Assembly (NCBI GenBank): GCA_002633005.1
Contig: NMRA01000084.1
Span: forward strand, 442,708 to 506,707
Reading direction: 5' to 3'
Length of the DNA stretch: 64,000 bases
Source: Phoronis australis
Lineage: Eukaryota > Phoronida > Phoronidae
Part shown: positions 36,138 to 48,600 of the stretch, piece after piece
Numbering within the stretch: the stretch's first letter is position 1
How the letters are laid out: every line of letters begins with the position of its first letter
The notes under the pieces: generated by a model
The model's database searches: none
Seen by the model: only the letters and a program-made list of their open reading frames with translations
What the model was told of the DNA's origin: nothing
Position numbers and translations under genes: made by a program

Positions 36138-39100
36138 CTAAAAAGAGCGAAACAGAGACTATTAAATAAAACACCTATGTAGCAAACACACCGCGAAACT
36201 ATCTTTGCTTCGGATTTGTGAACCGCCTGCTATACGGAAGATGACCGATCAAGGTAATTTGCCTAGTTTCGGGTTTGAAATTTTTAATTACTTTTCATCA
36301 AAATATTAACACAAAATTATCTAATCATAATCGGCAAATATCTTAAGTCGTCCACAAACATCTGGGTTTTAACGAAAAAAATTACGACAAAAACTTGGTC
36401 TTAGTCTCTACATATCTATTTCAGAAAATTAATGAAACATCAAATTTGAGCAAAAGTGCACAGTCCCTGACAACTACTGAATTAATTTCTATAAAATATT
36501 TGTAGACTGTGATGCGCTGATATGTACATGTATATGTACATGGCTAAACCCTTTTTCAGCAATAGCGAAACAGTGAGCGTAAGAAACAATTTCTGTCTTT
36601 AAGCCACTTTCATGCAACAGGCACCTAAAGTTTACATAGAAATAAAGTATCTTGAATCGTGGCAGTCATTTTGTATCTTGTCGGTGATGTCTATAGGTTC
36701 TGTACATGTAGCTGCCTCTAAACACACCTGCTGGCTAGCGAGTTCCGAGCAGGTTAGTATAAATATACATATTCATCGTCGATATGTGTTCTGGCAGTTT
36801 TGTTTGCCACAATTCCGTGTAAAATGCACAGCATCGTCTCCGTCACGTTTGCCAAGTGACTGATCTATTCATATTTTTGGATGGAAGGTGAGTATATTAA
36901 CTACGATCGGTTTCTTTTATGTTAAGGCTATCTCCCTCCAATCTCTGACAGATTTATGAGATGGGCTTAGATGTCCCGAGCTTGCGACATTATCTGCGAG
37001 CGAAGCTTTGCAATTTCAGTGTGTAATTCATAAGAAGATAATGCCTTTACTAATGCATCTTTTTATAAAAAATATACTTTGACTGGTCAAACTCATTCCA
37101 TAACGTAACGTTTCAGCAAGTCCGCTTACCACGTTGGGTGTGTGCAAATTCATAAAGTGTTATTTCTCAACGTGCTGGGAGTACTGTGGCCGGTTGCATG
37201 AAAAGGTCCCAAATAGGGACTCAACTAAATTCCCTAAGTCTTTGTGTGTCTTTATGAACTCACAGATGCAATATTTTTCTTTCCTTTCATCTTGAACATG
37301 AGCTCGTCTTTGATTAATGACATTTTGTAATAATGTAACTAAAATGAGTCCACATATCATTGAAAATAAATAGGGACTCAGTCCTTAAATTGGGGGTGTT
37401 ACATGAAAAGATTCTTACTTATTTTAGATAGTATTGACAATTTAACGTTGGGCTCATTCTCAATTTGTAGCAAAGTCAAAAGTTGACTAAGTAATGAAAC
37501 TGAAACAATGCAAGAAAGGGTAATCGATGTTTTCACAAGTTTAAAAATAAGCAGTGGATTTAGAAAACTTAGTTGTGTCCGTATTTGGGATTGTTTCATG
37601 CAACCGGACACAGTATGATTGCATGTCAGGTTTTCAAAATTATTTCCCGCTTCGTTTTAGTTAAAATTTCCTGAAGCAAAGTTTTACATAAACCAATTTA
37701 GTCGAAACTCTATCTCAAATGGTGTTGTTTCATCACGTCATTAAATCTGTCAAAATATGTAGTCTAAGATTTAAATGTTGAATTTCCAAAATTTTGCCGT
37801 CACAGTTGAATGGCGCTTAAAGTGGCACTACTCTCTCTTTAGGTGACTGAAAAATGAAAATCAAATTAGTCGTTTTACTCTTATCAAATCAGTTTCATAT
37901 TATTCATTACGCTCAGGAATTGAGTTCATTCGCCGTCGTCGATCTCTGAAGGGTTTTCTTGAGAAGTATTTTTTGGTAATGGAAATAAAATTCTATCACG
38001 GTAATGGACATTATGAAAGCGATTTGATAAGAGTAAAAGGTCTCAATCAGTTTTCATTTTTAGTCATCTAAATGGGGAAAATGCGTCTAAAATCCATTTC
38101 TGTAGGCTTTTTATAAAATATCGGTTAACAAGATAACGACATCGCTTACCCAGAGAAAAGGTCACAACCCCCGGCCTCTGACATAAAAAGTCGTTACAAA
38201 GCCGAGGAGAATCGAAAAAGGTAGATCGATCCATTGCAATGTTTTTCGTGCGTGATGTGGTATAGCTAGATTATTACATGTTCTCAGTCGTTATCCTCTT
38301 CATCTAGAGCCCTCGTGGATTTTGCAAAATTATCAAACTCGAGGGCGATATTTCTCCAAAATCCACTCGGGCTCTAGATTACGGGATATAACGACTTCGT
38401 CGTCTAATAATCTATGTATGAAGGGAAGAATTGGTAAGCCAGTTAAGGTTTTGTGGCACCCAAGAGAAATGTCACGACTTATTTCAGGTGATCATATTTA
38501 TATTAAAAGTTAAATACCATACTTTATATGTATGAACTGTTCTCCAAAACGTTCTTAAAATGTTCCACTTTTACACGAGATGCTGTGGAAAATAAGATTA
38601 TTTTTGAGATCAGACGAAATTTGGCCTTTAAGTGAAAGAGCCGTTTTGCTATGAGTGTGCCTTTCTTTTTAGCTAAATGCTAGTGTTCACATTACCCAAC
38701 GAATTGGAAATTGATATTAGGTGAAAATCAAATTCTACGGACCTATTTTCAGAAAGTCAACTATGTAGCTTTGCAGCTGATTGACCAAATGTCCCAACTT
38801 ACATGTATAGATAAGGTCCTGCACTACCTTAGTTATCAACCTTTGCCTCCCGGTGGGCGCAGTGTGTGCATGCAGATGAAGCCATTTTGCTTCAAGACAG
38901 ACACTGTGTTCATCTACTTCGTACAAGTTTGAGTGCATGCCTAATACGCAACATACATGTAGATATACTCATAAACGTAGATGTGATGGATGCATAGATA
39001 CAGTATGTTGATTGGTGAATGGGCGGGTGAACTGGTGGGTGGGTTGATGAGTAGATAGATAGATTAACGTGGGAATTGGCTGGAAAATGGGTGGATATTT

Positions 39101-42100
39101 GAAAAAATGGATGGTCACAGAGGCGGATCTACAGGGGGATTCAGAGGGTTAGATCCCAACTCTCGGGACAGGATAAAAAATAAAGATTTTAAAAAAATCT
39201 CCAGAAAAACGAAATCAGCTACTAAAAACCACAAAAAATCTTACACAGGAGGAGGAAAACCATCTCCCGACCTTCCTTCCCCTCGGCGCTACGCGCCTCG
39301 GATTCGCTCGTATCCTAACCCCCCTTACTGAAAACGTAGATCTGCCACTGGGTCTTGGATCGATGGACGAATAGGTGGATTGGTGGATGGGTCGTTGCAA
39401 TGTTGAAAGGGTAGAAGGCTGGATAAACTGATGGACTTATGGATAATTGAATTGATGGATGAACGGTTGTATTAATTAACTGATGATTGGATTGAAGACT
39501 GGATTGATGGATGGATGGATGGGTAGGTGTATGGATATTTGGATTGATGGTGGGACGAATGGGTCGATGGACGAGTAAATTGGTTGAAGGGCTGTTTTGT
39601 AGACGAATGGGTGGATGAGTGGGTTATTGGGCGCGTGTGTAATGGTGAATAGATGGATGGATGGATGGGAGATTCGGTTCATTTGAGGACGGATAGAAGG
39701 ATAAACGGGTAAATAAAATTGTTGCTTCAGGGTCCGGGGATGGATGGATGGGTTGATCAATAGTTGGACAGATGGATGGGTGTAAACTGTATGGAAGGAT
39801 GTTGAAAAACATTAGAAGGGCAATGTTAACATGTATCGCCGACCTGCCAAAGACCAAGCATAATAAAATGTAACGCAAAAGAGGAACTAAGTGATTTTTG
39901 TTCTACTCTCTGTGTTCATCACAGCGCAGAAAGAGTAACTTTTTTATCGTGCTATATCTTTTAAACTTGGCGTAGTGCGAATTTGATAGGAACTTTCAGC
40001 GATCTCAGAAGAACGTGCATGTGCTTCTGTAATAACTAGACGCATTTTAGTCATTCTGTCGCGTCTATAGTGAATTGTGATGTTGAAATAAATTCCTTTT
40101 GAATTTAAATTTTAGACATTCCTTGTCGTTAAACTACGAGCTATCACCATCCCTGTAGTCACAAGCGCTTGAGGTTTCCAAGTTCGAATCCGCGCCGGTG
40201 CGGATCTCAGAAATGGCATTTTCCCGCCGACAATGTAACTTTAACAGCGTATACTTTATATTGGATAACCAGCTCTGGTAATATTTGGTATATGCTTAAG
40301 TATTTAATCTTTTGTGCCCTGCCAAGGCCAAAAGTCTATTTTGAAGAACGCTAAATACGTTTATACAATGAACGTTAGATATAAGACATATTAGACATGT
40401 GTTTATTTTATAAATTTGGTTAGATAAGATGACACTGCTCCGTTTGACTCAGTCGTTAAATTGACATTATCGGAGAGAAAATTGGTTTTGTGAGATGAGT
40501 CTCCGGCGCAGATTTGACACTGGAACCCTCCCAGTCGCTGTCAAATACTCAGCTGGCGGAGCTAAATCCTAAAATCTCCACATACTAATGATCTTTCCCT
40601 CTAGTTAGAACAAGTCTGCGTTATGACGAACACTACAACGTCGAATAAGCGTTTTGAATTCTTTACGTAGGTAAACTAGCCTCGTCCTGAATTAATGAGA
40701 CTTCTTTAGCAGTACGCACTACATGCACTTGCCCACAGTGTTGCACGTTCGTCGCAATGTGAGCAAAATAGCTGGTTTGAAAGCGCAATAATATTCAAAA
40801 AGTCAACTCTTGTTTCTTTACTTCCTCAAACGTTGACTACAGTGCATACATGTACACGCAAAAGAATGACAGTGGTGATGACGTTGTGTGGCTTTATTTT
40901 TCTACCTCACTATTTAGGAGAGCTTATTTCGCATGTTAACGACATGGTTTAAATTTTGTGTCTTCAGAACAATTTAATTCATCTTAACAGATCATGTGAC
41001 ACTACAGCATGACTAAAAGCTTACGCAATACATTTATGCTGTTCTTACTTTTATTTTATGAATTTGCAAATCAAATGAGCTTTATTCGTATTGCTGCGGC
41101 CTGATTCTAAGATACGTTTCTTTCCAATTTGGTTGAAAAATAGTCAAAACGCGTTCCCAAATGACACTTTTTAAGAACTACGTGTTCTTTATCAACGTAT
41201 AACATTCTGTAGAATGTCTAACTTTATTTTTTGAAATTCTGGTGGCGCACAAAATGGCTGTCACAGGTGAAAGACGCTTAATAAGAAACGCAAACTATAA
41301 TTCTGACGGAATTCATAAATTTTGCTTTAATGATAAATTTCGATTTGTGAGACTAATTCTGTGTTTTCATTGGTAGATTAGAGGTAGTATGCTTAAAACC
41401 GCCAAAGATAAAATCGGATGGTATCCGATATTCTCTACATGACAATTTATTGAAACATTTTAATCAACTATTCATCTTCGCTAAAAGAGAAAAAGTGAAA
41501 TGGCGCATTTGATTCGGCGGATTTTTACCAAAAACAGCGAAATTAATTAATTTCCAAGCTAAACATAAAGTTACACAATTGATCTACGTAACCTAACTAA
41601 ACGGTTCTAATACCACCTCTATAATAGTGCTAAACATTTCTTCATTTATTTTTTATAATATTTCAGACATCAAACGAACTTCCTCTACCAAAATATGTTG
41701 ATATTTTAAGAATTTCTTATCAATTTACACCCAAAATATATATGTGTGATATTTCAGTATTGATTTGTGAATATTAAAGATCGCCAACATGTCGTTTTTA
41801 TTTAATTCAGCTTATTTCGCTGCGATGTTATTGTTTTGCCATTCGTTTTGTGGCGGCATTCAATTGATGAGCATGGAAAGTCCCTTTAGTCAGATTCACT
41901 GTTTTAAAAATACATATAACTGCAGACTACCCGATGCTTTGTTGACGTTGACACGGTATTGAACCCACTTTTATTTTATATTTTTTTTTCGTTTCGAAAT
42001 TTAAGAATATTTACATTAACGATGTCGTGACTCCACATTTTGGCTACTGTATATTTATTGCTACATCGAAAAAGTGTTTGATGAATTGCAAAGAAGCGCG

Positions 42101-42278
42101 AGGAGTGATTTGCAAATTAATAAACGAAATTCATTATATTGGAATTTTTAAGTAAGTACATATTGCTAGGAAAAAGGAACCACGTCCAGAATTAACAAAA
42201 ATATTTCATTAAAACTAGAGATTTGCGCAAGGGAAACAGTACTTTTACATTTTGCGTAGAACGACAATCAATTTTTGA

Positions 42279-42342
<64 letters not shown>

Positions 42343-43349
42343 TATATTATATTATATTATATTATATTATATTATATTATATGTAAATGCTGAGACCTAG
42401 AAAGATCGTGAATTCTCCAATTTGCACAGTGCCAGATTTGGTGTTTGTTATTTTTATTTTTTTAATTTTTCAAATAGTTACATTTTACTATGCTACTGTC
42501 ACTCTGACTAAGAAATCCTCTCTCCTCCACGACAAGTAAATGTTTTTTGATTTCAAATTCTACTGATTCTTCTTGCCTATTACTGAAATTGGCAGCGTAT
42601 AAAACTTATTACTCATTCTGTTTAATAAAATTCATGTAACCGTGTGCAGTTTATCAACGAACTTTCTGTCGACAACAAGTTGAATGACTTTTATATAAAA
42701 ACAACTTTTGAACGAGCTGATCACAACTTTTTCTGCAATGTTTTAGTCCTTTTGTAGTGCCTTCAAAAAAGGTATCTCAGAAATTGGTACTACATGCGTC
42801 TCACAATTAGACGATTGGATGAATCTATTTCCAATTGTTTGGGTTTTTTTTCTCTGCCACCGTTATCATTGTCAGAACTTGGCTTTGGTACGTTTGCACT
42901 TACTCTTAACTGAAAATTGAATCAGGGAATTTGTACATTGTCAAATGCTGATTTTAACAGTTCAAATTACGAACGACAACACCGCCACCTGTCACTGTTA
43001 CATGTATAGCTGATCAAGGGTCATATTTTGTCAACTCTCTACATCGCTGCTCACCTACTATTCCCATCCAAGCGAAGAACGGTGTGGTCTGATGCTGATC
43101 TGACTGCAAGGCACACGAGTGATATTCCATGGAGTTTCTTGATATTCCGTCACCGTCGCCACTAGATGGAGCCAAGGCAAACGAGCACGACGACATGTCG
43201 CTTAGAGATTGATCTCCAGTGTAGTAGGTCTGTGTATAACCATACTGACTTTGGCTCGTTTCTTGAACTGGCTCGTGCATGGGCACGCACTGGTAGGCGC
43301 ACGCCGGCGCATTTGATGAGCATACCATCTGGGGCGGGAGGTAATTCAT
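35893..43349 (-). CDS. Hox8: Hox8 transcription factor (two exons)
   Basis: Join of exons 43349-43055 and 36137-35893 gives 540 coding bases, 179 aa plus stop. The N-terminal half is rich in Gln, Ser and Tyr and ends with hexapeptide-like FFAWM (residues 91-95), only nine residues before the homeodomain. The homeodomain spans residues 105-164 ([12 protein letters not shown] ... [19 protein letters not shown], then [15 protein letters not shown]). It is followed by QQIKEIN in a 15-aa tail, resembling the UbdA peptide of protostome Ubx and abd-A. The single intron is phase 1; unlike its two neighbours, this gene has no intron inside the homeobox. Leu at homeodomain position 56 separates it from the Trp of the Hox7 neighbour. 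Its place between medial and posterior genes fits Hox8. The role is nuclear DNA binding with a PBC partner in trunk patterning. Confidence 0.87.
37182..37615. mobile_element. MITE with about 46-bp terminal inverted repeats and TA flanks
   Basis: The left end TA-CTGTGGCCGGTTGCATGA and the right end (reverse complement CTGTGTCCGGTTGCATGA)-TA match for about 46 bp, with a few differences, through TCCCAAATA and ACTCAACTAA/ACACAACTAA. The 434-bp element lacks coding capacity. TA flanks suggest Tc1/mariner-type mobilisation. It sits in the Hox8 intron. Confidence 0.75.
38267..38414. mobile_element. Palindromic MITE, 148 bp
   Basis: The outer arms TAGATTATTA / TAATAATCTA and the inner arms CTAGAGCCCTCGTGGATTTT / AAAATCCACTCGGGCTCTAG form one long hairpin with TA at both ends. 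It lies in the Hox8 intron and could fold as RNA on either strand. Confidence 0.7.
39003..39785. repeat. GGAT/GGTGGAT minisatellite, interrupted
   Basis: Imperfect repeats of GGATGGATGG, GGGTGGAT and related tetramers fill this part of the Hox8 intron. Minus-strand frames read as Pro/Ser/His/Ile repeats (HPSIHP) and are not genes. The tract is split by the element at 39118-39350. Confidence 0.8.
39118..39350. mobile_element. hAT-like MITE inserted in the GGAT minisatellite
   Basis: Ends CAGAGGCGGATCTAC and GTAGATCTGCCACTG are inverted copies with two mismatches. The interior is not GGAT repeat, while both flanks are, so it inserted after the minisatellite formed. No convincing 8-bp target duplication is visible. 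Confidence 0.6.
40181..40191 (+). promoter_or_regulatory. tRNA B-box-like site, possible SINE fragment
   Basis: AGTTCGAATCC differs by one base from the Pol III B box. No good A box precedes it at tRNA spacing, so a full tRNA gene is not supported. Confidence 0.25.
42282..42382. repeat. AT then ATATT microsatellite
   Basis: About 55 bp of pure (TA)n changes into (ATATT)n for about 45 bp, in the Hox8 intron 0.7 kb from exon 1. Confidence 0.95.
43055..43349 (-). CDS. Hox8: Hox8 exon 1 (N-terminus and hexapeptide)
   Basis: This exon has 295 bases (98 codons plus one base). The ATG at 43347-43349 (MNYLPPQM) has G at -3. The frame stays open upstream to a stop near 43422 but contains no earlier ATG. 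The usual MSSYF start is absent, so this is a diverged N-terminus or a second, unseen 5' exon exists. The donor G|GTGAGC has GT at 43054-43053, just after FFAWMGIV. Confidence 0.8.
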
Positions 43350-45452
43350 TTCTGCCGGGCTGGTGCGGACACCGGAGGACGGTTCATTATCGTTCGAGAC
43401 TGACAGACTGTATCTCGCTTGTTAGCATATCTCTTACAACGAGAGGTTTTGTAATCCAGCATCAAATGTCACTGATATCTTGTCAAAGATCACAGGAAAT
43501 TAAATTGAAATTAAAATATGATTAGGACTATAAGATTATAGCCGGACTTTGGTGTGATTTATAGACCTATAATAAAATGCGCAGAAAGTTTGGGGAAATT
43601 TCATAGTGAACTCACAGAAGGGATGGGTATATGAAATGATTCCCCTGTCATTTGATTCGAATGTGTCTACCTATGAGTTAGATTACGCTCTGATTCACGT
43701 TTGCCGCCCTTAAAAATAATTCGTTTTTATACCGTGAAGGTGGTGTATTACAGTACTTTCTTCACACACTTTTCTAATCAAAATTCCCAGACACTTTTTT
43801 GCTATCCGCGTTGCACAATGCACATTAGCCTGTTAAATGTTTACATTTCATGAAAAGCTCACAAAAAATTGCGCCTCCTTTCGTAAGCATATCTACATGT
43901 ATTTGCGGGAAATGATGCGCTTCGTTCCTCTTTTGAACGTTCCACAGGTCAATTGATCTATATAACTCGCAATGACTTCAGAAGAAATTCTGATTATAAT
44001 TTCTATTGTGAAACATGCTCTCGAACTGCTGGCTTGCTTGTTTGAAGGCAACCGCTGATAAGCACGAACCCATAAAAGGAATTCGACAGTCTGGACGGTG
44101 TTATTGAGTCCGCTGTGTCAATTGATGTCTAAAAAGTCTCGTTGTTGTGATTCAAAATTTTAATACTATCACGTGTTACAGTCTGGGCAATCGGTCTTAA
44201 AAGCTATTCAAATTGCATATTCATACCAAACGCAACATTATTGAACATGTCAATTATAAATTTAATTTTAGGTGTGACTAAAATGAGGCATAATTTGCTT
44301 TTACTGTGCGGATTATTTACTACTGGACAAAGTTTCTGATGTTTTCAATATTGCAAAACTGCCTCGACAAACATTGGTGTGGCGTCGTTAGTCATGCATG
44401 TATCTGTTGATAGGCCTCACATTGTCTCTCATTTCATTATCGATAACTGGAAATGAATTGCCCAAACTTTTACGACAAATTTTAATGCAGTTACCATAGC
44501 AACATTCTTGAAATACACGTATTAAGCCATGATCATGATATTTGCGTCACTGTAGAGTCTTGGTGCTATTCATTTAACCATTGACGTTTCTTAACAAGGA
44601 TAATACTTTTACTTTGTAAAAATAATACTTTTTACCACTCCACAGGGAACGAATGTTGGAATTTTTTGATTCATGCTCATTTATGCAAGTAAACTGATTA
44701 GATGTCAATGTGCCTTCTATTTTTGTCCCATGTTTCCAAGAAATGTAGCAGGTGAATATTATCTCTCCGCGTGTTCTCTGGGAAATTATGAATACCTTTG
44801 AGTAAATCTTAAGAGCTTCTTTTTATGGACCACAGTTATCAAATGTTTTGTTGATTTAGTTTTCATTATGGCTCTTTGGAAATTATCTTGAGTAGTTTTA
44901 GTAAATAGACATTTTCTTTTTGGCTTAATATATGTAATGGGGGAAATTGGTTACTCAAAGTCACAGATGGTGTTTCTAATCTTTCCACACCGTTTCAACT
45001 AAATGCCAAGCCACCCTCTACTAAACTTTCTGCAGAACTGAGGGGACGACTGTGAACCTCCTATTTGTGGCTTTCGTTTTTGAAGTACGTTTTTACAAAG
45101 TTACCACCGTTTTCTCTAACCTTGGAAAAATGTGCTATATATTTATGTATGCATGTATGTATGCAGGCAAACACGAAGCTGCATGGAAAATGATAATTTT
45201 CAATTTCATAGAAACTAATATCAAATGCAGAAGATAAAGTCTTAGTAGTTCTGCATGGTGTGTTTAACTCTTATATTTAGTAAATTTTTAGATTTACGAG
45301 TGACATGCGAAGCTGTTCAGCCATCTGAGACGTAGCAATGAATGACGATTTCTGGGACAGCAGTGTTTCAAAGAAGGACATTGTACCGACTGAAACTTGT
45401 CTCAGCGGAAGTTGTCTCAACCGTACCAAGAAACGCTCTGTGCGCTGTATAG

Positions 45453-45454
<2 letters not shown>

Positions 45455-45491
<37 letters not shown>

Positions 45492-45615
45492 ACAAACACA
45501 CACACACACACACGGATGTGTGTGCGGTTGCGTGTGTATGTGTATATGTGTACATATGTATAAATATTTCTATGTATGCATGTATGTTTGTATATACAGG
45601 TATAAGTGTGTGTAC
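45455..45615. repeat. CA microsatellite followed by TG-rich tract
   Basis: About 60 bp of (CA)n with two AA interruptions, then an interrupted TG/TATG tract. All ORFs across it (His-Thr runs on +, Cys-Val runs on -) are artefacts. Confidence 0.9.
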
Positions 45616-48600
45616 GTGTAAGATATTTTTTATAACGTGTGAAGTGTTCAAAACGTTAAAACACAACACTGCACTCCGTCATACCATACAACAAGGCTCC
45701 ATTCAACGTTTGACTGGAACACATTAACCCCAGAACTGGCGAGTCAAAGCGTGTGAGACGAAATTTCTGCTTGAAATCCATGACGATATGCCACGAAGAT
45801 AATCTGGCCAAACCGGCAATATAATGCCTTAGCGAATTTGAGCTCACCTAATTGTTGTTCTGTGGTACGTTGTTCAACACCTTGCGGGTAAAGTTTAATG
45901 ATAAAATGGGACCTTCGTGTATTTAAACCTGTTTTATTAACTAATAGCTGTCATTTCATGCGCCAAAGAAAGAGCAAACTCGTTGGCAAATGGTCGTTTA
46001 TTCCTCAACAAAATTCTGCACAGTGCAATCACTTCGTGTTCACGCGGCTACAGTCACACTTGTAACACGTAGATTATGTTCTGGTAATGGTTTCGATTAC
46101 TGCGGCTATGTCGAAAGTCTGTGGACGTGCATAAGCCATGCCAACACCACCAATCAGTTAACTACAAAATGTGTACTCGGTTACTCTCAATCTGTTGAAA
46201 ATGAAATCAATTAAAATATTAATGCGTCGTATTGAAGTTAATGAAGTTTTGCCAACTTGAAAAATAAATTAATTGGCCAGTCGGAAAATTACTCCCACCC
46301 TTTTGCAAAACCATTTGCGCAATGGCTTGGACGCTATAGCAAGAACGAATGTACCCTGACGAACGAGAGGTGAATAGTTTTGAACACACACTCGGTCTGT
46401 CAGGGTATATACGCGCAAACTTGCTCAGTCTTTTGATAGTTCTTGGCACATGGAAGGTTCGCAAGATGACAACATCCAATTTGTAGGAAGGACGAGCCAT
46501 TGAGGTGTTCGACACTGCCGCAAAGATCACATTGCTTGTTCGTTACTGCGCCTAGAAACAAACAAAATTTTTCGTAGTAATCAGATGTCAAATGCTGTGC
46601 GTTCCGGCCTCAACGTGGCACAAAGCAACACACTTGTACGAAAGGATGTTAAATACGGCTGGCGAGTTTCTACGATAACACGGGGGTTGATGTTATCAGC
46701 TGAAATTCAATTTCTTGAGGTGCATGTATTTATATATGATAATTTAAGTGGCTGCTATAAAGTTTTACAATCGTTGATTTAGCGTACCGACTATTTTGAT
46801 ACCACAGAAGCTGGAAAGGATTATGAACATTAATCTAAAAAGCATATCCATCAGTCACACGTTCGACTCAGCTAATATGAAATTATTGGCATCAAGATGT
46901 CGTACACTATGATCGAAAGAACATCTTTCATGAAACGAAACAGAACTTCCACCAACATTCAAGGCTTTTATCTGCGATTGCAAATTGACACAATCTAATG
47001 TCGATGTACGATTTTGTCATGGCCACCGATTGTACTCTCGCAGAAGAACCGAACTTACGAACGCACGACAACACTACCGTACTAAATTTATCAACAATTG
47101 TCCAGTAAGTGCTTGAGATTGCCTCATAAGTTCTCCCCTACAGAAAATAATATAACAAACTAGTGATATTAATAACCTTAGAAAAACATCGAAAAATCTT
47201 ACTACTGTAAATTCGGAGCACCGTGTCTCAGAAAGGGTTATTCAGATTCAAATATAACTTTCAGTTGGAAACGATGGGACGTGCTCATGAACGAAAACAA
47301 CGCTTTACTATCTCCAAGGATTCACATTTCGAAATTGTGTCTTGAAAATAAAATTGGACGCAACATTATGTACTATCGCTTACGAGTCCTCTAAAAATTT
47401 CAATTTGAATACGTAAATGAAATCAAAATAATTTATATGTTGGGAAAATTGAGACTTCAACTTCACTATTTACATGATCAGAATCTTCGGTCACGATTTT
47501 ATTAATGACGCTGTTCTGTTTGGATATATTATTCAGAAATATATTTTGCTACGTTTTAATAGAATGATTCCCTCAAGTGACCCAATCATTGATAGATTGG
47601 TGTCAAGTCTAGACTCATTTCTATATAGTTTTTCTTTTGTTTTCAGAAAGGATACCGTATACTGGGTTAAGTTCTACAGTTGTGTATTCTGTTGGTTGTT
47701 TGCACAAATTTGCTGCCAAGGTTACTCTTATCGCTGATAATGTTGTCTTCACGCACATGCGCGATTTTTAAGACTTCCGGCACGTCTTCGATTGAGTCCC
47801 CAATTTGGTGCAAACTAATGCTATTAATGAATGACCTGGGTTGCACGTCGCACTTGCGTCTTCGGTGAACTGGATGCTGATCACACAGTGACATTTATTT
47901 TCAACGTATAATGATACCACATAAAGAAATGAATTCCTGTGCCCCGAATCTAATATCTGTACTCGAATCGAAAATTGGGTAACTGCATCGCACATTTCGC
48001 GTAAACGTTCACAAATGTACCCGAGTCCTGTGAAATGATTATTGTTATTTTTCGTGTCTGAGTCAAATCTGAGTTCAGTTATAAACCCTACGTCCTCGAC
48101 GCCCAAAAGGTGGCGATTTAATGCTCTCGGAGACAATAATGTCTGCTTAACTTCTTTTCAATGCCGCCCTACACGCTAGCACGATGCACCTAAGTACGCA
48201 TCTCAATGTAAACCTACTTGCATCATTGTATGTTGTTAAAAATGATGGTCTACTTCCTTGATACGCTGGTGAGTTTTTCCTGAAGTCATGTGACCAAATT
48301 TTACATTGTGGGAAACGACTTAGCGGCTGTTCATTTCAATTTCTACTTACGGTGCAAATTGTATTGATAGGCCTCGTCTAATACACCCAAACCACCTTTT
48401 CCTGGTACGACGGTTGGACGGCGTAAGGATCTTGTAAATAGTTACCATGTGATGAAGACGTCAGTGTAAGTGTTCATTCAACAGGTTGACGTTAGGATGC
48501 TTGCTTGTAATCTGAACACTCCCTTCTTACTTCCAGACCTTTATAACATTATCTTGCACTGCTAAAATAATTCAAATTTTCCACCAATCAAGCGCCTTGG

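Larger units (their letters stand above)
36138..43054 (-). other. Hox8 intron (6.9 kb)
   Basis: This is a phase-1 GT-AG intron before the homeodomain. It contains a TA-flanked MITE (37182-37615), a short palindromic MITE (38267-38414), a GGAT-type minisatellite interrupted by a hAT-like MITE (39003-39785), a hairpin (40501-40561), a tRNA B-box-like site (40181-40191) and an AT microsatellite (42282-42382). The stretches around 40.6-42.2 kb and 42.4-43.0 kb are AT-rich with nothing recognisable. Confidence 0.75.

Noticed and set aside
39215-39878. Pro/Ser/His/Ile repeat ORFs on the minus strand
   Set aside because: Translation of the GGAT minisatellite and the inserted MITE.
43166-43525. 119-aa plus-strand ORF
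   Set aside because: Antisense shadow of Hox8 exon 1, which has the hexapeptide and exact splice phase.
45277-45727. Three ORFs over the CA microsatellite
   Set aside because: His-Thr and Cys-Val runs come from the simple repeat.
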